Notes under the pieces: generated by a model
What the model was told of the DNA's origin: nothing
What the model saw: only the letters and a program-made list of their open reading frames with translations
Databases searched by the model: none
Made by a program: the position numbers and the translations under genes
Source of the DNA: CAYNST01 sp964399955
GTDB taxonomy: Bacteria; Pseudomonadota; Gammaproteobacteria; Pseudomonadales; Cellvibrionaceae
Assembly (NCBI GenBank): GCA_964399955.1
Contig: CAYNST010000016.1
Location: forward strand, 1 to 43,847
Length of the DNA: 43,847 bases
Reading direction: 5' to 3'
Part shown: positions 22,875 to 32,784 of the stretch, piece by piece
Position numbering within the stretch: the first letter of the stretch is position 1
How the letters are laid out: every line of letters starts with the position of its first letter

Positions 22875-24407
22875 ATGGCGACTGCAGACACAAAAAACAT
22901 TGCCGCGCAGACGCTTGCGCAACTGTTGCCCAAGCTGGGCCTGACCGCCCCGGTTGCCAATATTGCGGTGACCGGAGCTGCCGTGGACAGCCGTTTGGTG
23001 GAGCCGGGAGATATTTTTATTGCGTTGCCTGGTGCGTCGACCGATGGCCTGAAGTTTATGAACCACGCTGCGGATCGCGGAGCGGTTGCCGTGCTGGTTG
23101 AAGCCTCCGCGACTCAACCTGAGGGGCTCCTTGTAACAAACTGCCCGGTACCGGTTATTGGCGTAACTGGTTTGCACCTTCGCGTCAGCGACTTGGCGGG
23201 CCGAGTTTATGGTCAGCCGTCACAAACACTCCACGTTGTCGGTGTGACCGGTACCAATGGCAAAAGCACCACGGTTTCCCTGATTGCCCAACTGCTAGAG
23301 GCCGCAGGAGTGAGCGCGGCCAGTATGGGCACGCTTGGCGTGAACGCAGGTGGAAAGCTTCTGAACGATACCGGAATGACAACCCCCGACGCCGCCAGTT
23401 GCCATAAATGGCTTGCGCGACTGCGCGATGCCGGTGTGAAAGCGGTGGCTATGGAGGTGTCTTCGCATGGTCTGCAGCAAAACCGTGTGCAGGGGATCCG
23501 GTTTGAGACAGGTGTATTTACCAACCTCAGCCATGATCATCTGGATTATCACGGCTCCATGGAAAAGTATGCTGAGGCAAAGCGCAAACTTTTTGCATCT
23601 AACGGGCTCCACGCAGCGGTCATCAATATGGATGACCCTTTGGCTGCGCAAATGCGGCAGGCAGCCCGCAACAGCCTGCAGACGATCGGCTATTCACTGC
23701 TGGACAGCCAGGCAGATGTCTATGCCGAGTCCATACAATACTCTCCGCTCGGAGCGCGATTCAATCTGACTACACCCTGGGGGGATGCCGAGGTTGAGAG
23801 TCCTCTGTTGGGCGAGTTCAACGTGTACAACCTGCTTGCGGCGATTGCTGCGGTATGCACCAAGGGCTACGGGCTCCAGCAGGTGGCTGCAGCTGCGGCC
23901 AAGCTGAAAGCGGTAGATGGACGCATGCAAAGAGTGGGCGTTGCCGCAGATATTGGCGTTGTTGTTGATTACGCGCACACGCCAGACGCCCTGGCTCAAG
24001 CCATAGCCGCAACGCGGGTCCACACATCGGGCCGTCTGTGGGTGGTATTTGGCTGCGGAGGCGATCGCGACAGAAGCAAGCGTGCCGCCATGGCTCGCAT
24101 CGCCGAACAGTTTGCCGATCAAGTAGTGGTTACCACGGATAATCCGCGCTCAGAAGCGCCATCTGCCATCATCAACGACATCATTGCCGGGTTTTCTGGC
24201 GAGCAATACAGGGTTGAAGAGGACAGAAAGCGAGCCATCGTGTCCGCAATTGATCAAGCCAAATCCGGGGATGTCATTGTGGTTGCAGGAAAGGGTCATG
24301 AAAAATATCAGCTTGTGGGCGCAGAAACGTTTTTCTTTGATGATGTAGCGGTTGCAGCCTCTGCGTTGCAAAGCCGACAAATGTCGCTCAGCCAGAGGGG
24401 ACATTGA
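22875..24407 (+). CDS. murE: MurE, UDP-MurNAc-tripeptide synthetase (meso-diaminopimelate adding)
   Basis: MurE adds the third stem residue to UDP-MurNAc-L-Ala-D-Glu. The 510-residue protein has the ATP-binding loop GVTGTNGKSTT (Lys130), with Ser where Thr is more usual, and the DNPR motif at 422-425 that marks meso-diaminopimelate specificity, as expected for a Gram-negative bacterium. The start ATG follows the ftsI stop with no gap. It ends one base before murF. Confidence 0.97.
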   Translation: MATADTKNIAAQTLAQLLPKLGLTAPVANIAVTGAAVDSRLVEPGDIFIALPGASTDGLKFMNHAADRGAVAVLVEASATQPEGLLVTNCPVPVIGVTGLHLRVSDLAGRVYGQPSQTLHVVGVTGTNGKSTTVSLIAQLLEAAGVSAASMGTLGVNAGGKLLNDTGMTTPDAASCHKWLARLRDAGVKAVAMEVSSHGLQQNRVQGIRFETGVFTNLSHDHLDYHGSMEKYAEAKRKLFASNGLHAAVINMDDPLAAQMRQAARNSLQTIGYSLLDSQADVYAESIQYSPLGARFNLTTPWGDAEVESPLLGEFNVYNLLAAIAAVCTKGYGLQQVAAAAAKLKAVDGRMQRVGVAADIGVVVDYAHTPDALAQAIAATRVHTSGRLWVVFGCGGDRDRSKRAAMARIAEQFADQVVVTTDNPRSEAPSAIINDIIAGFSGEQYRVEEDRKRAIVSAIDQAKSGDVIVVAGKGHEKYQLVGAETFFFDDVAVAASALQSRQMSLSQRGH

Positions 24408-24408
24408 C

Positions 24409-25773
24409 ATGCGTCTGAGCGAATTGGCGTCCCACCTGGGTGTGGAGCTGGTAGGCGGTGATTGTGATTTCACTACCGTCAGTATCGACAGTCGAACCCT
24501 GCAGCCGGGAGATCTGTTCGTCGCCATCAAAGGCGCGAACTTTGATGGGCACGACTACCTGCAGGCAGCATTGGCGGCAGGGGCCAGTGCCTGCATTTCC
24601 GAGCAGCCGCTGACTGCGTCCCGGCCTTACCTGCTGGTGGAGGACAGCGTGCTGGCGCTGGGCCGGATGGGGCAGTTGGCGCGCAAGCAGTTTCAAGGCG
24701 CGGTGCTTGCAGTCACCGGCAGCTGCGGAAAAACAACCGTCAAAGGCATGCTGCGGGAGATATTCGCAAGCCAGGGGTCGGTCATAGCAACCAAGGGCAA
24801 TCTCAACAATCAAATTGGTGTGCCGCTGACACTGATGCAGCTGCAGCAACAAAAGGTAGCGGTGATTGAATTGGGCACCAACAGTCCCGGGGAAATTGGC
24901 TACCTTGCCGAGCTCATTCAGCCCGATGTGGCGCTGGTTACCAACGTGGCGGCGGTTCATATCGGCCAGTTTGCAGACCTAGACGCAATTGCCGAAGAAA
25001 AGTCTCAGGTTTACGCTCCGCTCAAAGCAGCGCAGGTTGCGGTCATCAACGGCGATGATGCTTATGCTGCGCGCTTTTTGCAAAAGACCCAAGCGTGCAA
25101 GCAGCTGGTTTTCACAACATCAGATGCCCAGCCGAGCCTCATCGACGCACACCTGCAGGCGCGGGAAATCTCGATTCAAGACGGCTTTCCCAGTTTCACA
25201 CTGCACTACAGGGCCGCGGTAGTGCCCATCAAACTGCAGGTGCTTGGTCGTCACAACGTCAGCAATGCAGCGGCCGCAGCCGCCTGTGCCTTGGCTGCAG
25301 GTGCCTCGGCCGACGCAGTTCGTCAGGGGCTTGAGCGGTTTGACGGCGAAAAAGGTAGAATGCGCGGTCATCAACTGCCCGGCTTCACCCTGATCGATGA
25401 TTCGTATAACGCCAATCCCAAGGCCGTCAAAGCCGCAGTGGACTTTCTGGCCGAACAGGGTGGCGCAGCGACATATCTGGTGCTGGGCAATATGGGGGAG
25501 CTGGGCTCCTACTGCAAACAGGCGCACGAGGAAGTAGGCCAATATGCACGAGAACGGCAGGTGACGGGTATTTATACCATTGGCAAAGATGCCGCACTCG
25601 CGGCAAAAGCGTTTGGTGCGGGCGGCCGTGCCTTCGACACCAAGGCGGAGCTGGTTGATTCCATTGCGCCCTGTCTGCGCGACAACGCGACGGTGCTGGT
25701 GAAGGGGTCACGCAGCGCCCGAATGGAAGATGTGGTAGATGCGCTACGCGCAGCGGGAGCCACTGCATGTTAG
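24409..25773 (+). CDS. murF: MurF, UDP-MurNAc-pentapeptide synthetase
   Basis: MurF attaches D-Ala-D-Ala to the UDP-MurNAc-tripeptide, the last cytoplasmic peptide addition. The 454-residue protein has an N-terminal Mur-ligase domain (SIDSRTLQPGDLFVAIKG), the ATP loop VTGSCGKTTVKGM and the C-terminal DSYNANPKAVKAAVDFL segment. I chose ATG 24409 behind AGAGGGGAC because it matches the family N terminus; longer in-frame starts lie inside murE. Its end overlaps mraY by seven bases. Confidence 0.96.
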   Translation: MRLSELASHLGVELVGGDCDFTTVSIDSRTLQPGDLFVAIKGANFDGHDYLQAALAAGASACISEQPLTASRPYLLVEDSVLALGRMGQLARKQFQGAVLAVTGSCGKTTVKGMLREIFASQGSVIATKGNLNNQIGVPLTLMQLQQQKVAVIELGTNSPGEIGYLAELIQPDVALVTNVAAVHIGQFADLDAIAEEKSQVYAPLKAAQVAVINGDDAYAARFLQKTQACKQLVFTTSDAQPSLIDAHLQAREISIQDGFPSFTLHYRAAVVPIKLQVLGRHNVSNAAAAAACALAAGASADAVRQGLERFDGEKGRMRGHQLPGFTLIDDSYNANPKAVKAAVDFLAEQGGAATYLVLGNMGELGSYCKQAHEEVGQYARERQVTGIYTIGKDAALAAKAFGAGGRAFDTKAELVDSIAPCLRDNATVLVKGSRSARMEDVVDALRAAGATAC

Positions 25774-26849
25774 TGTGGTTAGCGCAATTTCTGCAGCAAT
25801 ACATCAGTGGCTTTTCCGTCGTGCAGTATCTGACGCTGCGTGGCATCCTGGGCGTACTGACGGCACTGGGCATTTCCTTGTTGCTCGGCCCGTGGTTCAT
25901 CAATAAATTAATTGAAAAGCAGGTGGGTCAATCGGTGCGCACCGACGGGCCGAAGAGCCATCTGAGCAAGCAGGGCACGCCGACCATGGGCGGAGCACTA
26001 CTGCTGTTTGGCATAATCATCAGCGTCTTTCTCTGGTCGGATTTGAGCAATCGCTTTGTGCAGGCGGTCCTGTTTATCACCATCGTTTATGGCGCCGTCG
26101 GTTGGGTAGATGACTACCGGAAGGTCATCGAGAAAAACTCGCGCGGCCTGCCGGCCCGCTGGAAATACTTCTGGCAATCCTTAGCCGGCCTTCTAGTGGC
26201 CGGCTTTCTTTTTTATTACGCTGAAAGCCCGGTCGAAACCACACTCTACGTGCCGTTTTTCAAAAACGTAGGCTTTGAGCTTTCCTGGGGGTACATTCTG
26301 TTGGTGTACCTGGTGGTGGTGGGAGCCAGCAATGCAGTCAACCTCACCGATGGGCTCGATGGCCTGGCTATCATGCCCACGGTTATGGTGGGGTCTGCCC
26401 TGGGCATCATTGCCTACCTTGTCGGCAACGCCAAGTTTGCCGAGTACTTGAATATTCCCTATGTGGCAGGCACCGGAGAACTGGTGGTCTTCTGCGGCGC
26501 CCTCGCAGGTGCAGGCCTGGGCTTTCTGTGGTTCAACACCTATCCGGCACAGGTTTTCATGGGCGACGTCGGTGCCTTGGCGCTGGGTGGTGCGCTGGGT
26601 GTTGTGGCGGTCGCTGTGCGTCACGAAATCGTTTTTTTCATTATGGCCGGTGTATTTGTAATGGAAACCGTATCGGTCATATTGCAGGTTGCTTCCTTCA
26701 AGCTCACTGGTAAACGCATTTTTCGAATGGCGCCAATACACCACCACTTCGAACTAAAAGGCTGGCCGGAGCCGCGCGTCATTGTGCGCTTCTGGATCAT
26801 TACTGTCATGCTGGTACTGGTGGGGCTTGCCACCTTGAAGCTCCGTTAA
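25767..26849 (+). CDS. mraY: MraY, phospho-MurNAc-pentapeptide translocase
   Basis: MraY transfers phospho-MurNAc-pentapeptide to undecaprenyl phosphate, making lipid I at the inner membrane. The 360-residue protein matches the E. coli length and has about ten membrane segments. Conserved catalytic elements are present: GWVDDYRK, NLTDGLDGLA and the HHHFELKGWPE loop, with the MGGALLL segment near residue 72. ATG 25767 overlaps the murF stop, and murD starts two bases after its own stop. Confidence 0.97.
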   Translation: MLVWLAQFLQQYISGFSVVQYLTLRGILGVLTALGISLLLGPWFINKLIEKQVGQSVRTDGPKSHLSKQGTPTMGGALLLFGIIISVFLWSDLSNRFVQAVLFITIVYGAVGWVDDYRKVIEKNSRGLPARWKYFWQSLAGLLVAGFLFYYAESPVETTLYVPFFKNVGFELSWGYILLVYLVVVGASNAVNLTDGLDGLAIMPTVMVGSALGIIAYLVGNAKFAEYLNIPYVAGTGELVVFCGALAGAGLGFLWFNTYPAQVFMGDVGALALGGALGVVAVAVRHEIVFFIMAGVFVMETVSVILQVASFKLTGKRIFRMAPIHHHFELKGWPEPRVIVRFWIITVMLVLVGLATLKLR

Positions 26850-26851
26850 TT

Positions 26852-28204
26852 ATGTCAACTCTGATTGCCAGCACAGAAAACATCCTGATCGTCGGCCTGG
26901 GCGTGACCGGCTTGTCTGTCGCTCGCTACCTGAGCAAACAGGGCAAGCCGTTCACAGTCGCCGACGAGCGTCTGCAACCGCCAATGCTCAGTCAGTTGCA
27001 GGCAGACATGCCCGGCGCGCGGTTGCTGCTGGGCCCGTTTCAGTTTGCCGACTGGGCCCACTTCAGCCGCATTGTTCTAAGCCCAGGCGTACCGCGCTCT
27101 CATCCGGCTATTGTGCAAGCCATCGCGGCCGGCATTGCGGTAGTGGGCGACATAGAGTTGTTTCTGCTGGAGGCGCGCGCACCTGTCGTGGGCATCACCG
27201 GGTCAAATGGCAAGACCACCGTGACCACACTGGTTGGTGCAATGGCGGAGGCCTCTGGTCTGCAGGTGAAGGTTGGCGGCAATATTGGTACGCCGGCTCT
27301 GGATTTGCTGGATGATTCCTGCCAGCTGTATGTCTTGGAACTCTCAAGCTTTCAGCTTGAGAGTATCGGCAAGCTGAATGCGCAGGTCGCGTGCATTTTG
27401 AATATCTCGGCAGACCATATGGACCGCTACCCCAATTTGCAGTCCTACGTCATGGCCAAACAACGTATTGCGTTCGGCGCAAAGCGGATGGTTGTCAATC
27501 GGGCGGATGTTTTAACACAACCGCCTTTACCTGATAGCGTACCGGTCACCAAGTTTGGCCTGGGCGCTCCCGATCTAAAAGACTACGGAGCGCTGACCCA
27601 GTCTGGGGACGTCTGGATAGCCCGCGGTCTGCGGCCCTTGCTGCCGGCAAAAGAGTTAAAAATACGCGGCAGCCACAATATTCTCAATGCGCTGGCTGCG
27701 CTGGCCATTGCCGAGGCGGCTGGAATTGCGGAGGCGGCGGCGCTTGACGCGCTGCGCAGTTTCACCGGTCTGCCGCACCGCTGCCAGTGGGTGGCCAATG
27801 TCGAGGGGGTGGACTTCGTCAATGACTCAAAGGCCACCAACGTCGGTGCCGTCAGCGCGGCACTCCAGGGCTTGGCTGCACCGGATAGCGCTATCATTCT
27901 GATTGCCGGCGGCGACGGAAAGGGCGCTGATTTCAGTCAGCTTGGCAATGTGATAGCGGATCATGTCAACACTTTGATCACCATTGGCGCCGATGGGCCG
28001 GCCATTGCCAGGGCCTGCGAAGGGCGGCTACCGGTGCAACATTGCTCGTCACTGTCAAAGGCGGTGCAGGCCGCGTTCTTGGCCGCAACCCCAGGCGATC
28101 TGGTATTGCTGTCACCCGCTTGTGCAAGCTTCGATATGTTCAAGAATTACGAGGACCGCGGCGAGCAATTCATCCACGCAGTGGAGGCATTGCAATCATG
28201 CTGA
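26852..28204 (+). CDS. murD: MurD, UDP-MurNAc-L-alanine:D-glutamate ligase
   Basis: MurD adds D-glutamate to UDP-MurNAc-L-Ala. The 450-residue protein begins with a Rossmann-like GLGVTGLSVARYL segment that holds the UDP-sugar, then the ATP loop GITGSNGKTT and the C-terminal NDSKATN motif. All are standard. The start lies two bases after mraY and the end overlaps ftsW by seven bases. Confidence 0.96.
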   Translation: MSTLIASTENILIVGLGVTGLSVARYLSKQGKPFTVADERLQPPMLSQLQADMPGARLLLGPFQFADWAHFSRIVLSPGVPRSHPAIVQAIAAGIAVVGDIELFLLEARAPVVGITGSNGKTTVTTLVGAMAEASGLQVKVGGNIGTPALDLLDDSCQLYVLELSSFQLESIGKLNAQVACILNISADHMDRYPNLQSYVMAKQRIAFGAKRMVVNRADVLTQPPLPDSVPVTKFGLGAPDLKDYGALTQSGDVWIARGLRPLLPAKELKIRGSHNILNALAALAIAEAAGIAEAAALDALRSFTGLPHRCQWVANVEGVDFVNDSKATNVGAVSAALQGLAAPDSAIILIAGGDGKGADFSQLGNVIADHVNTLITIGADGPAIARACEGRLPVQHCSSLSKAVQAAFLAATPGDLVLLSPACASFDMFKNYEDRGEQFIHAVEALQSC

Positions 28205-29343
28205 CGGCAGGGCTGAGACAACCCTGGACCACCGCATCCATGCCTCAATTGGACTGGACGCTGTTTTTTGTGTCTCTGGCTCTGGTTTCTTTCGGCTTGG
28301 TCATGGTGGCGTCCGCCTCCGTCGATTTTGCCGCTGAACACTACAACGACCCCTGGTTTTTTGCCAAGCGACACGCAATATTTCTGGGGTTGGGGCTGAT
28401 TGCCGCAGCAGCGGTCTTCGCACTGCCGGTGTCTGTGTGGAACCGCTATGCCATAGTGCTTTTGTTTGGCGGCCTGCTGTTGTTGACCATCGTTTTGGTG
28501 CCGGGGGTGGGCAAGACCGTCAACGGCGCCCGGCGCTGGATCTCGTTGGGCGGCTTTTCCATTCAAGCATCCGAGGTTGCAAAATTCTGTTTCATCGTAT
28601 TTTTTGCCAGTTTCCTGGCGCGCAGGATCGACGAGTTTCGCAATAGTTGGTCCGCTTTTTTCAAATTGATAGCAATTTTGGCCATCTACGTGCTCTTGCT
28701 GCTGCTTGAACCGGACTTTGGCAGTTCAGTGGTTTTGTGCATTACGGCTGGGGCCATGATGTTTGTTGCTGGGGTGCCGCTAATTCGCTTTATCCTGCTG
28801 GGAATTGCGGGAGTGGGTGGCCTTGGACTCTTGGCGGTTATGTCTCCTTATCGTTGGCAGCGGCTGGTTACGTTTTTGGACCCATGGGCCGAGCAGTTCT
28901 CCAGCGGTTACCAACTGGTGCAGTCGCTGATTGCATTTGGACGCGGCGAATGGTTTGGGCTGGGGTTGGGCAACAGCCTGCAAAAACTTTTTTACCTGCC
29001 CGAGGCTCACACAGATTTTATCTTTGCCATAGTTGCAGAAGAACTGGGACTGGTAGGTGCGGTTTGTGTGATTGCCGCATTTGTGGTGTTGGTTTGGCGC
29101 ATTTTGGCATTGGCACTCAAAGCCAATCGAAAGCAGCAGCCGTTTGTGGCCTTCGTGGCGGTGGGGGTTGGTGTACTCTTCGCGGCGCAGGCGTTCATCA
29201 ATATGGGCGTTGCCTCCGGTTTGCTGCCCACCAAGGGGCTTACATTGCCATTTATCAGTTCCGGCGGAAGCAGTCTCATTGTTAGCTGCTCGTTTATTGC
29301 ATTGTTGTTGCGTATGGATTGGGAGATGAACAATGAGCCCTGA
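28198..29343 (+). CDS. ftsW: FtsW, septal SEDS peptidoglycan glycosyltransferase
   Basis: FtsW polymerises lipid II into glycan strands at the septum, paired with FtsI. The 381-residue SEDS protein has about ten membrane segments, with the conserved PDFGSSVV stretch containing the catalytic-loop aspartate region and the C-terminal GLTLPFISSGGSSL motif. ATG 28198 overlaps the murD stop by seven bases; the open frame extends upstream inside murD without meaning. Its own stop overlaps murG by 11 bases. Confidence 0.95.
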   Translation: MLTAGLRQPWTTASMPQLDWTLFFVSLALVSFGLVMVASASVDFAAEHYNDPWFFAKRHAIFLGLGLIAAAAVFALPVSVWNRYAIVLLFGGLLLLTIVLVPGVGKTVNGARRWISLGGFSIQASEVAKFCFIVFFASFLARRIDEFRNSWSAFFKLIAILAIYVLLLLLEPDFGSSVVLCITAGAMMFVAGVPLIRFILLGIAGVGGLGLLAVMSPYRWQRLVTFLDPWAEQFSSGYQLVQSLIAFGRGEWFGLGLGNSLQKLFYLPEAHTDFIFAIVAEELGLVGAVCVIAAFVVLVWRILALALKANRKQQPFVAFVAVGVGVLFAAQAFINMGVASGLLPTKGLTLPFISSGGSSLIVSCSFIALLLRMDWEMNNEP

Positions 29344-30418
29344 CACGCGCAATAAACGGATCCTAATCATGGCGGGCGGCACGGGCGGCCATGTCTTTCC
29401 TGCACTTGCCTTGGCAAAAGAGCTGCGCAGGCGCAACTGCGAGGTGCAGTGGCTGGGCACGGACAAAGGCATAGAGGCCCGCCTGGTTCCGGCCGCCGGT
29501 ATACATTTGAATACCATAGCGGTCAGTGGTGTGCGCGGCAAAGGTTGGAGCAAACTGCTACAGGCGCCACTGCACGTCAGTAAAGCCGTTGTGGAGGCCA
29601 GAAGCTTGCTCCGGCAGTTCAAGCCCGATGTCGTAGTGGGCTTGGGGGGTTACGCCGCAGGACCCGGCGGTGTGGCAGCACGATTGGCACAAATCCCCCT
29701 GATAATTCACGAGCAAAACGCCCGGCCCGGCACCACCAACAAATTGCTGGCTCGAATTGCACAGCGCGTTTTGTCCGGGTTTCCTCGGGTTTTTCCTGGT
29801 GCAGAGCATATTGGCAATCCTGTGCGAGAAGAATTTTTTGCACTGGAGGCGCCATCGCAACGCTTTGCCGAGCGCAGCGGGCCGTTGCGCCTGCTGGTTC
29901 TGGGCGGCAGTCTGGGTGCTCAGGCATTAAATGAATTGGTGCCTCGGGCGCTTGCAAATATTCCACCAGCCGAACGGCCCACAGTTCGCCATCAGACCGG
30001 TGAGCGCCATTTGGACGCCGCCAGGGCCGCATACGCAAGTTCAAGCGTTTCAGCAACAATAGAAGCCTTCATCGGTGATGTGGCCGAAGCGCTCGCCTGG
30101 GCGGACCTGGTGGTTTGCCGCTCCGGTGCGCTGACTGTGGCAGAGCTGTGTGCGGTGGGTTGTGCCTCCATTCTTGTGCCGTTCCCCTTCGCCATAGATG
30201 ACCATCAGACGGCCAATGCTCAGTGGCTGGTCGAGAATGGCGCTGCGTTGATATACCAGCAGAAAGACCTCGACGCCCATCGGTTGACCCAACTATTGAA
30301 TTCCTTTGCGCTGGACCGGCCCAAGTTGCAACTTATGGCTGCCAAGGCCCATGGTTTGGCGAAACAGGACGCAGCCCTACGCTTTGCCGATATTTGCCTG
30401 GAGACCACTCGTGCTTAG
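29333..30418 (+). CDS. murG: MurG, lipid II synthase (GlcNAc transferase)
   Basis: MurG adds GlcNAc to lipid I on the inner face of the membrane, producing lipid II. The 361-residue GT-B protein has the N-terminal glycine-rich loop GGTGGHVFPALALA, the middle LVLGGSLGAQALNE loop and the C-terminal VCRSGALTVAEL donor-binding segment. Length is typical. It overlaps ftsW at its start and murC at its end (eight bases). Confidence 0.96.
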   Translation: MSPDTRNKRILIMAGGTGGHVFPALALAKELRRRNCEVQWLGTDKGIEARLVPAAGIHLNTIAVSGVRGKGWSKLLQAPLHVSKAVVEARSLLRQFKPDVVVGLGGYAAGPGGVAARLAQIPLIIHEQNARPGTTNKLLARIAQRVLSGFPRVFPGAEHIGNPVREEFFALEAPSQRFAERSGPLRLLVLGGSLGAQALNELVPRALANIPPAERPTVRHQTGERHLDAARAAYASSSVSATIEAFIGDVAEALAWADLVVCRSGALTVAELCAVGCASILVPFPFAIDDHQTANAQWLVENGAALIYQQKDLDAHRLTQLLNSFALDRPKLQLMAAKAHGLAKQDAALRFADICLETTRA

Positions 30419-31862
30419 ATCCGACGTTTATCAAGTACCGGAGATGCGCCGGATCCGCAAAATTCACTTCGTCGGCATTGGCGGAGCGGGCATGAGTGGC
30501 ATCGCGGAAGTATTGCTGAATCAAGGCTACGAAATTTCCGGGTCCGACATCAAACCTTCAACCGTCACCCAGCGTCTGACGGAGTTGGGCGCGACAATTT
30601 TCATCGGACATCACCAAGACAACATTGCCGGTATCGATGTGGTCGTCAATTCCAGTGCCATCGACGGCACCAATCCGGAAATTGTCGCAGCCAAAGCTCT
30701 GCGCATACCCGTGGTCAGACGGGCGGAAATGCTGGGCGAACTGATGCGCTACCGGCACGGGATTGCAGTGGCCGGCACGCACGGCAAGACCACCACAACC
30801 AGCCTTATTGCGTCCGTTTTTGCAGCCGGCAATCAGGACCCCACCTTTGTGATTGGCGGTCTACTGAATGCCGCAGGTACTAATGCCGGATTGGGTGAAA
30901 GCCACTACCTGGTAGCCGAAGCAGACGAAAGCGACGCCTCTTTCCTGCACTTGCAGCCAATGGTTGCTGTGGTGACCAATATCGACGCCGATCATATGGA
31001 TACCTACGGTGGCGACTTTGCCAATTTGAAGCAGGCCTTTGTCGAATTCCTGCACAATTTGCCTTTCTATGGTTTGGCTGTAGTCTGTGGTGACGATCCC
31101 GTTGTCACCGAGCTTTTACCCACCATTGGTAGAACGGTAATTACCTACGGTTTTGCAGACAACAGTGACTATCGCGCCGTTGATGTGGTTCAGCACGGCA
31201 AAACCCAGCGCTTCAAAATAACCCGCCCCAACGGCCAGCCGCCCCTGCCGGTTTTCTTGAACCTGCCGGGACTGCACAATGTGCTCAATGCCACGGCGGC
31301 GGCGGCCGTTGCCTGCGAAGAGGGGCTGCCGGATGATGCGATCCAGGCGGGCCTTGCCGAATTTCTGGGTGTGGGACGCCGCTTTCAGATTTACGGCGAG
31401 TTCGATATTGGCCGCGGCAACCCGGTCATGTTGGTTGACGATTACGGTCACCACCCGCGGGAAGTGGCGGCCATAGTCGCCGCCGTCCGCGCGGGCTGGC
31501 CCGCGCGCCGACTGGTAATGATTTACCAGCCGCACCGCTACACCCGAACGCGCGATCTTTTTGAAGATTTTGTGGAGGTGTTGTCTTCTGTAGATCAACT
31601 GGTACTGCTTGAAGTTTACAGTGCCGGAGAAAGTGTCATCCCCGGCGCGGACGGAAGAGCATTGAGTCGTAGCATCCGCACCCGCGGCGGGATTGACCCT
31701 ATCTTTGTAGACGATTTTGAATCTGTGCCCAAGGTTTTGCGCACTATTCTGCAAGGCGGAGATATTGTCATAACACAAGGTGCGGGCAATGTCGGCACTC
31801 TGGCCGGTATCCTGGCAAAAACATTGGAAAATGAAGGGGCTGAAGCCAATGACCAACATTGA
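30411..31862 (+). CDS. murC: MurC, UDP-N-acetylmuramate:L-alanine ligase
   Basis: MurC adds the first stem residue, L-alanine, to UDP-MurNAc. The 483-residue protein has the UDP-binding IHFVGIGGAGMSGIAEVL at the start, the ATP loop AGTHGKTTTT and the DDYGHHPREVAA motif. I chose GTG 30411 because GGAG lies 7 bases upstream and the resulting length is close to the 491-residue E. coli enzyme; ATG 30444 is the alternative. The end overlaps ddl by 14 bases. Confidence 0.95.
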   Translation: MLRSDVYQVPEMRRIRKIHFVGIGGAGMSGIAEVLLNQGYEISGSDIKPSTVTQRLTELGATIFIGHHQDNIAGIDVVVNSSAIDGTNPEIVAAKALRIPVVRRAEMLGELMRYRHGIAVAGTHGKTTTTSLIASVFAAGNQDPTFVIGGLLNAAGTNAGLGESHYLVAEADESDASFLHLQPMVAVVTNIDADHMDTYGGDFANLKQAFVEFLHNLPFYGLAVVCGDDPVVTELLPTIGRTVITYGFADNSDYRAVDVVQHGKTQRFKITRPNGQPPLPVFLNLPGLHNVLNATAAAAVACEEGLPDDAIQAGLAEFLGVGRRFQIYGEFDIGRGNPVMLVDDYGHHPREVAAIVAAVRAGWPARRLVMIYQPHRYTRTRDLFEDFVEVLSSVDQLVLLEVYSAGESVIPGADGRALSRSIRTRGGIDPIFVDDFESVPKVLRTILQGGDIVITQGAGNVGTLAGILAKTLENEGAEANDQH

Positions 31863-32781
31863 AGCAGATTTGGCCCAGCGACTGGGCCGGGTGGCCGTGC
31901 TTTACGGCGGGCAGTCATCCGAGCGCGAGATATCCCTGCAAAGCGGCAGAGCGGTCATTGACGCGCTACAGCAAGCGGGGGTCAATGTGATACCCGTGGA
32001 TGTCACCGACAGCGCCATAGACGACATCTTGGCCGCCAAGGCAGACCGTGCCTTCATTGCCTTGCACGGTGCGGGAGGCGAAGACGGAAAAGTCCAGGCG
32101 TTGTTGGAGTTTTTGAACTTACCTTATACCGGCAGCGGTGTGGCTGCCTCCGCCCTGTGTATGGATAAACTGCGAACCAAACAGCTATGGAACGGCGTGG
32201 GCTTGCCAACCCCCGCATACTTTGTTTTGCGCGAAGATACCGACTGGCGCTCATCGCTGACAGCGCTGGGTGGTAAGGCCGTCGTGAAGCCTGTGCATGA
32301 AGGTTCCAGTATTGGCATTGCGCTGTGCGATTCTCCCGAGACATTGGCTCAAGCGTATTTTGCTGCACACACTTTGGATTCCGTTGTCATTGCAGAGCGG
32401 TACATTGCCGGGGCGGAATATACCGTGGCGGTGCTCGACGGCGAATCGCTCCCCCCTATACGCCTGGAAACCAGCAACACCTTCTACGATTTCAATGCCA
32501 AATACGAGTCCGACGACACGCGTTACCATTGTCCTTGTGGCCTTGAAACAAACAAAGAAGCACAACTTAAGCAATTGGCTCTGGATGCATTCGATGCCGT
32601 CGGTGCTGCAGGCTGGGGGCGGGTTGATGTGATGGCGAATTCGCAGGGAGAGTTCTTCCTGCTTGAAGTCAATACCGTACCGGGCATGACCAGTCACAGT
32701 TTGGTGCCCATGGCGGCCCGTGCGGCGGGACTAAGCTTTGCCGATCTGACACTGGCAATCCTGCGGCAAACTCTGGACTAA
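31849..32781 (+). CDS. ddl: Ddl, D-alanine:D-alanine ligase
   Basis: Ddl makes the D-Ala-D-Ala dipeptide used by MurF. The 310-residue ATP-grasp enzyme has the N-terminal YGGQSSEREISLQSG segment, the HGAGGEDGKVQALLEFL loop and the C-terminal LEVNTVPGMTSHSLVP metal site region. Its position inside the dcw cluster corresponds to DdlB. I prefer ATG 31849; ATG 31831 would add six residues. ftsQ follows after three bases. Confidence 0.95.
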   Translation: MTNIEADLAQRLGRVAVLYGGQSSEREISLQSGRAVIDALQQAGVNVIPVDVTDSAIDDILAAKADRAFIALHGAGGEDGKVQALLEFLNLPYTGSGVAASALCMDKLRTKQLWNGVGLPTPAYFVLREDTDWRSSLTALGGKAVVKPVHEGSSIGIALCDSPETLAQAYFAAHTLDSVVIAERYIAGAEYTVAVLDGESLPPIRLETSNTFYDFNAKYESDDTRYHCPCGLETNKEAQLKQLALDAFDAVGAAGWGRVDVMANSQGEFFLLEVNTVPGMTSHSLVPMAARAAGLSFADLTLAILRQTLD

Positions 32782-32784
32782 ACA